This document shows, one piece after another, positions 60,937 to 64,000 of a stretch of DNA of 64,000 bases; the first letter of the stretch is position 1, and every line of letters begins with the position of its first letter. The position numbers were made by a program, and so were the translations under genes. Location: positions 37,309,178 to 37,373,177 of the forward strand of contig CP141143.1 of the NCBI GenBank assembly GCA_035235625.1. Reading direction: 5' to 3'. Under the pieces are notes generated by a model. That model was given only the letters and a program-made list of their open reading frames with translations. It did no database searches and was not told the origin of the DNA. Source of the DNA: Saururus chinensis. Taxonomy: Eukaryota > Streptophyta > Magnoliopsida > Piperales > Saururaceae.

Positions 60937-63595
60937 TTATACGTGACTAAAACACCAAGTAAAGTTACACAATTTTGTGGAGTACACATTTTTATAAGTA
61001 GAAGATGTGTAAAATAGTGATGCATTGATTGGCTCCCGCCGCTTTGCCCACATGGCGATAAGGTGCGAGCAAGGATAACCATAAACCTGAGGGATGTTGC
61101 ATGTACAAGTATGCATCGCAGCATTTACCATAACCTTGCGGACACGAATTGATGTCACTTCGTACTGACTCCTGTTGATCCTATTAACTATATACTCCCC
61201 AATTTTTCTTGTTTGCTCTCTCAATATGGCTTCCACTCTAGGAGTATATGGGGTGGTCATGGCAGAGGCGGCAGAAGATCGTTTAACAAAAAATTTTATG
61301 AGCCGATAAAAGATAGCTGACACTAAAGCCTGCATAGGTAACCCTCGTGCCCCCTTCAAGACGCTATTTAAACTTTTAGCCATATTTGTAGTAGTCATGC
61401 CAAATGTCATAAAACCACTGTGTACAAGGGACCACTATGCAGGATGCAATTCTCCTCCTAAGAGGAGATGTTTTGCCCTAGGACTCTCTTGACCAATCAA
61501 GTCCATTTTAGCATCAAACTTTTCTACTGTGAGTGCACAAGCTGCTGCCCCAATCAAGTCCGTCAGTGTATCATTTTTGAACTCCTTAAAATTTGCTTTT
61601 ATGTGACAGATGCAATAACGATGGTGGTAATTCGGCTCTGGAAGAACCTCAGGCACTGCCTTCTGAAGCCCCTTATGTCGATCTGAAATAATGACGATGT
61701 TCGTCATGCCCATCAGTACATGATCCCTCAATTCCATTAGAAACCATTTCCAATTGTCTTCGTCTTCCTTCCCGACAAGCCTGAATGCAAGAGGAAATAA
61801 CCCATTATTTCTATCTGTAGCCGTTGCAGCCATAAGAGCACCAGGATATCTGCCATACAAGTGAGTGGCATAAACGCCAATCACAGGGATGCAATGTCGA
61901 AACCCAGCTATAGACGGCCCAAATGCCCAAAACAACCGTCTTAATCTCCTACAAGTGCCACCATCTGCACGAGGTACTACATCATCCTCTAAGTGGTAGT
62001 AGGTGTCAAGATTGGCTTCTTGCACCGCCCTTAGGTACATTGGCAACAATTTATACGATTCTACCCAATCTCCATAAATGGCCTTGATCGCCATATTCCT
62101 TGCTGCCCATGCTTTCTTATAAGATATGTCAACATGATACTTCTCCTTCATTCTTTGAATAATATCCCCTGGTGTGAGAGTTAATTCGGCTTGGATAGCG
62201 GGCATTATGATCTTCGAAATAAAGGAGGCACTGCACTGCCTATGACCTGTGCTAAGCTGGGCATTCCGACATGTGTGGTCACCTTTGTACGTCTTCAATT
62301 TAAAGGACCCACCACCCCTTTTGATTGAGCCATGCACTCTCCAAGGGCAAGTGCTATCAATAGACTTCACTGTATACTCCGCCGGATTTGTTCGTACAAC
62401 CTTGTATTCGACATGATTTTGAATGGAAAACTCCTGTAAGGCTGTAACGAATGCTTCTTTATTCTCAAAGATGTGGCCAACGTATAACTCATCTTCATTT
62501 TGTTGGTCCAAATCCATTGTAGAATTCACTTCCGCATCTATCTCCTCATATGTGATGTGTGTATAAAGTGGCTCCACTTCACAGTACGGCGGCTCTTCAT
62601 CATCTACATTCATATCATTCCCAGCAATGGCATTGTCTACCGCATCATCCCCCTCGCCGTCAACCATCTGTTGAGCACTTTCTTCACCTTTAACCCCTTC
62701 TACATTCATATCAGAATCTTCTCCACTTACTTCGTCAATATTATCTTCACCTTCATTATCCTCATTTTCATCAATATCTTCACCGTAGACATATCCCCCC
62801 CTACATATAAACATCGCATATGTATTAAATTTCGTAAGCCTAAAAAAGTTAAATTCATTTATAAATATATATTTCACCTCTGATTAGATGGTCCAACATC
62901 GGTATGACCAACATATGTGTAGGGGTAATGAAGGCCCATCGAACTTTGAGTTTCATACCATGCACCGCCTTGAGACATTTGAACACTAAATGGCTCGTGT
63001 GCATGCATTGTGGACCTTCCATATTACACACAAAATCTCAAAATTTAGCCAAACGTATTTTTATTAAAGGATAATAAGATCGAAAATGTATTCACAACTA
63101 AATCAACCCTTACCTCTAAGTAGGTCCACTTCCAATGTAAATAGGGGCAGACGACCTATGACGTTCATTTAAAGCTACTGCCATAAATAAATTTCCCTCT
63201 TCTTCGTCATCCACCGACACTTGCATATGACTTTCATTGTTCAAATTTCTATCCGAGCTCCTTTGTGAGCTTCTGTGAGAGCTCCTATGTGAACTACTTC
63301 GCCTTTTGCTAGTCACTCGGGCCTCTTTTTCGAGAAATAACTCGAAAGAAATTATGTGACGCGAGTGGTGAAACATAAAACCTATTGATGCATCATCATA
63401 TATGCACATTAGTGTCATCCTCGATCTATATGACGGAAGATTACATTTGATAGTAATTTTCCATCTTCTTCGATCCAACCCAACCTTATTTGCTACGTGC
63501 ATCTCAAATTCATCAAATGTAGATGGTTTCTTCATTAATAATCATTCTATGCGTCCATCGTAGTTAATAAAAAAACTAACCATTTCTTCTACCAT
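60937..63595 (-). pseudogene. MULE B transposase: catalytic core and SWIM finger, C-terminus deleted
   Basis: Exons 63114-63595 (482 nt), 62878-63015 (138 nt) and 62800 down to about 60960. Exon 1 starts MVEEMVSFFINYDGR, has TGA at codon 18 and TAG just before its donor (copy A has TGG there), and includes a Ser/Arg-rich stretch. Exon 3 carries an acidic region, the MuDR N-terminal domain (DSTCPWRVHGS, YKGDHTCRN), the core (VIGVYATHLYGRYPG, FPLAFRLVGKEDEDNWKWFL, IVIISDRHKGL, YHHRYCICHIKANF), a TAG at 61435, and a SWIM finger (CTCNIPQVYGYPCSH, CXCX9CXH). The first catalytic Asp of the family's DxTHL motif is Tyr here (61870-61872). After TSSTYKNVYST the sequence jumps into PMD-gene intron sequence, losing the CCHC knuckle. 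Confidence 0.93.
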
Positions 63596-64000
63596 TTCTA
63601 TTCAATTAATTCATAAATAATAAATTAAATTAATATTAGATTAAGCAAACTAATACTAATATCTACCATAACAAATATATTTTCAAAATATATACGCATA
63701 AAAACTAATAGTTTTACTAAGTATATAAGCATATCATTAATACTTTATATTAATGAGTAAATTTTCTAATTAATAAAATTACACAATTGATGTAATAACG
63801 CATGCAATGTCACAAATCATATAAGCTGTAAAAAAAGCATGTTCAAAAACTCAAATCCTCCTCATTTTCCAAAATTTGAGAGACTTGGCATCTTAAAAAA
63901 TAAAAACTCATTAATTAAAAATCCATCTCAATTTAATAATCTTAAATAAAAAAACACACAAAACGACTTAGAACAATACTTTTAAAACTAGGGCACAATG

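Larger units (their letters stand above)
58868..64000 (-). mobile_element. Mutator-like element B, cut by the window edge
   Basis: The low-coordinate end reads GGGAAAATTATTTAAATAAT, homologous to the ends of MULE A, preceded by TATTTTATA as a possible 9-bp target site. Genes run on the minus strand (transposase, then PMD gene), so its 3' end faces the 3' end of MULE A. The other terminus is not in the window, which fits copy A, where the terminal repeat extends up to about 1.2 kb upstream of the transposase start. Confidence 0.9.

Noticed and set aside
51275-62883. Minus-strand frame 51275-51661 and plus-strand frame 62500-62883, both rich in Ile, Tyr and Phe
   Set aside because: They are mirror frames of the MULE transposase acidic region in copies A and B.

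Overview
This window looks like nuclear DNA of a flowering plant: two plant genes with spliced exons, long AT-rich spacers, and layers of plant transposable elements. The strongest clue to lineage is a B-class floral MADS-box gene that still carries a recognisable, but frameshifted, ancestral 'paleoAP3' C-terminus. That form is typical of magnoliids, basal eudicots and other angiosperms outside the euAP3 lineage; assigning the species more closely is inference only. I saw no rRNA, tRNA, CRISPR or bacterial-type genes.

Genes. (1) The first two coding exons of a plant Myb-like (homeodomain-like, SEDD/LLQRY N-terminus) gene lie on the minus strand at 6754-6803 and 2297-2489. They are separated by a 4.3-kb intron holding a broken Ty3/gypsy fragment, and the rest of the gene probably lies beyond the left edge. 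(2) A compact seven-exon APETALA3/DEFICIENS-type gene lies on the minus strand at 22173-23615. Its exon lengths are 188, 67, 62, 100, 42, 42 and 138 nt, and a frameshift in the last exon replaces the PI-derived/paleoAP3 tail.

Mobile DNA, left to right: gypsy integrase remnant (3.3-4.6 kb); two Helitron-like relics (7.3-8.2 and 25.7-26.7 kb); a tandem-repeat-bearing LTR-like block (8.7-10.9 kb); long solo LTRs of family 1 (11.2-14.7 and 52.9-56.2 kb) and family 2 (16.8-21.3 kb minus, 36.1-48.4 kb plus); a 1.8-kb solo LTR (31.8-33.6 kb); copia-type LTR and gag relics (15.2-16.7, 27.8-35.5 kb); an 8.05-kb PIF/Harbinger element with both proteins recognisable (37.9-46.0 kb), inserted in a family-2 solo LTR that may itself sit in a hAT relic; and two Mutator-like elements (MULEs) facing each other at the right end (49.4-58.4 kb plus, and from 58.9 kb to the window edge, minus).

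The two MULEs are the most unusual part. The family encodes a MuDR-type transposase (N-terminal domain, DDE core, SWIM finger, CCHC knuckle) followed by a second gene with a plant mobile domain (PMD) and an acidic proline-rich (EP) tail. Copy A has lost the catalytic core in frame but keeps the knuckle and the N-terminal half of the PMD. Copy B keeps the core but has lost the knuckle and the PMD N-half. Their termini carry arrays of short palindromes. No intact autonomous element is visible. I do not claim a wholly new system; the best leads are the PMD-carrying MULE family and the AP3 tail frameshift.
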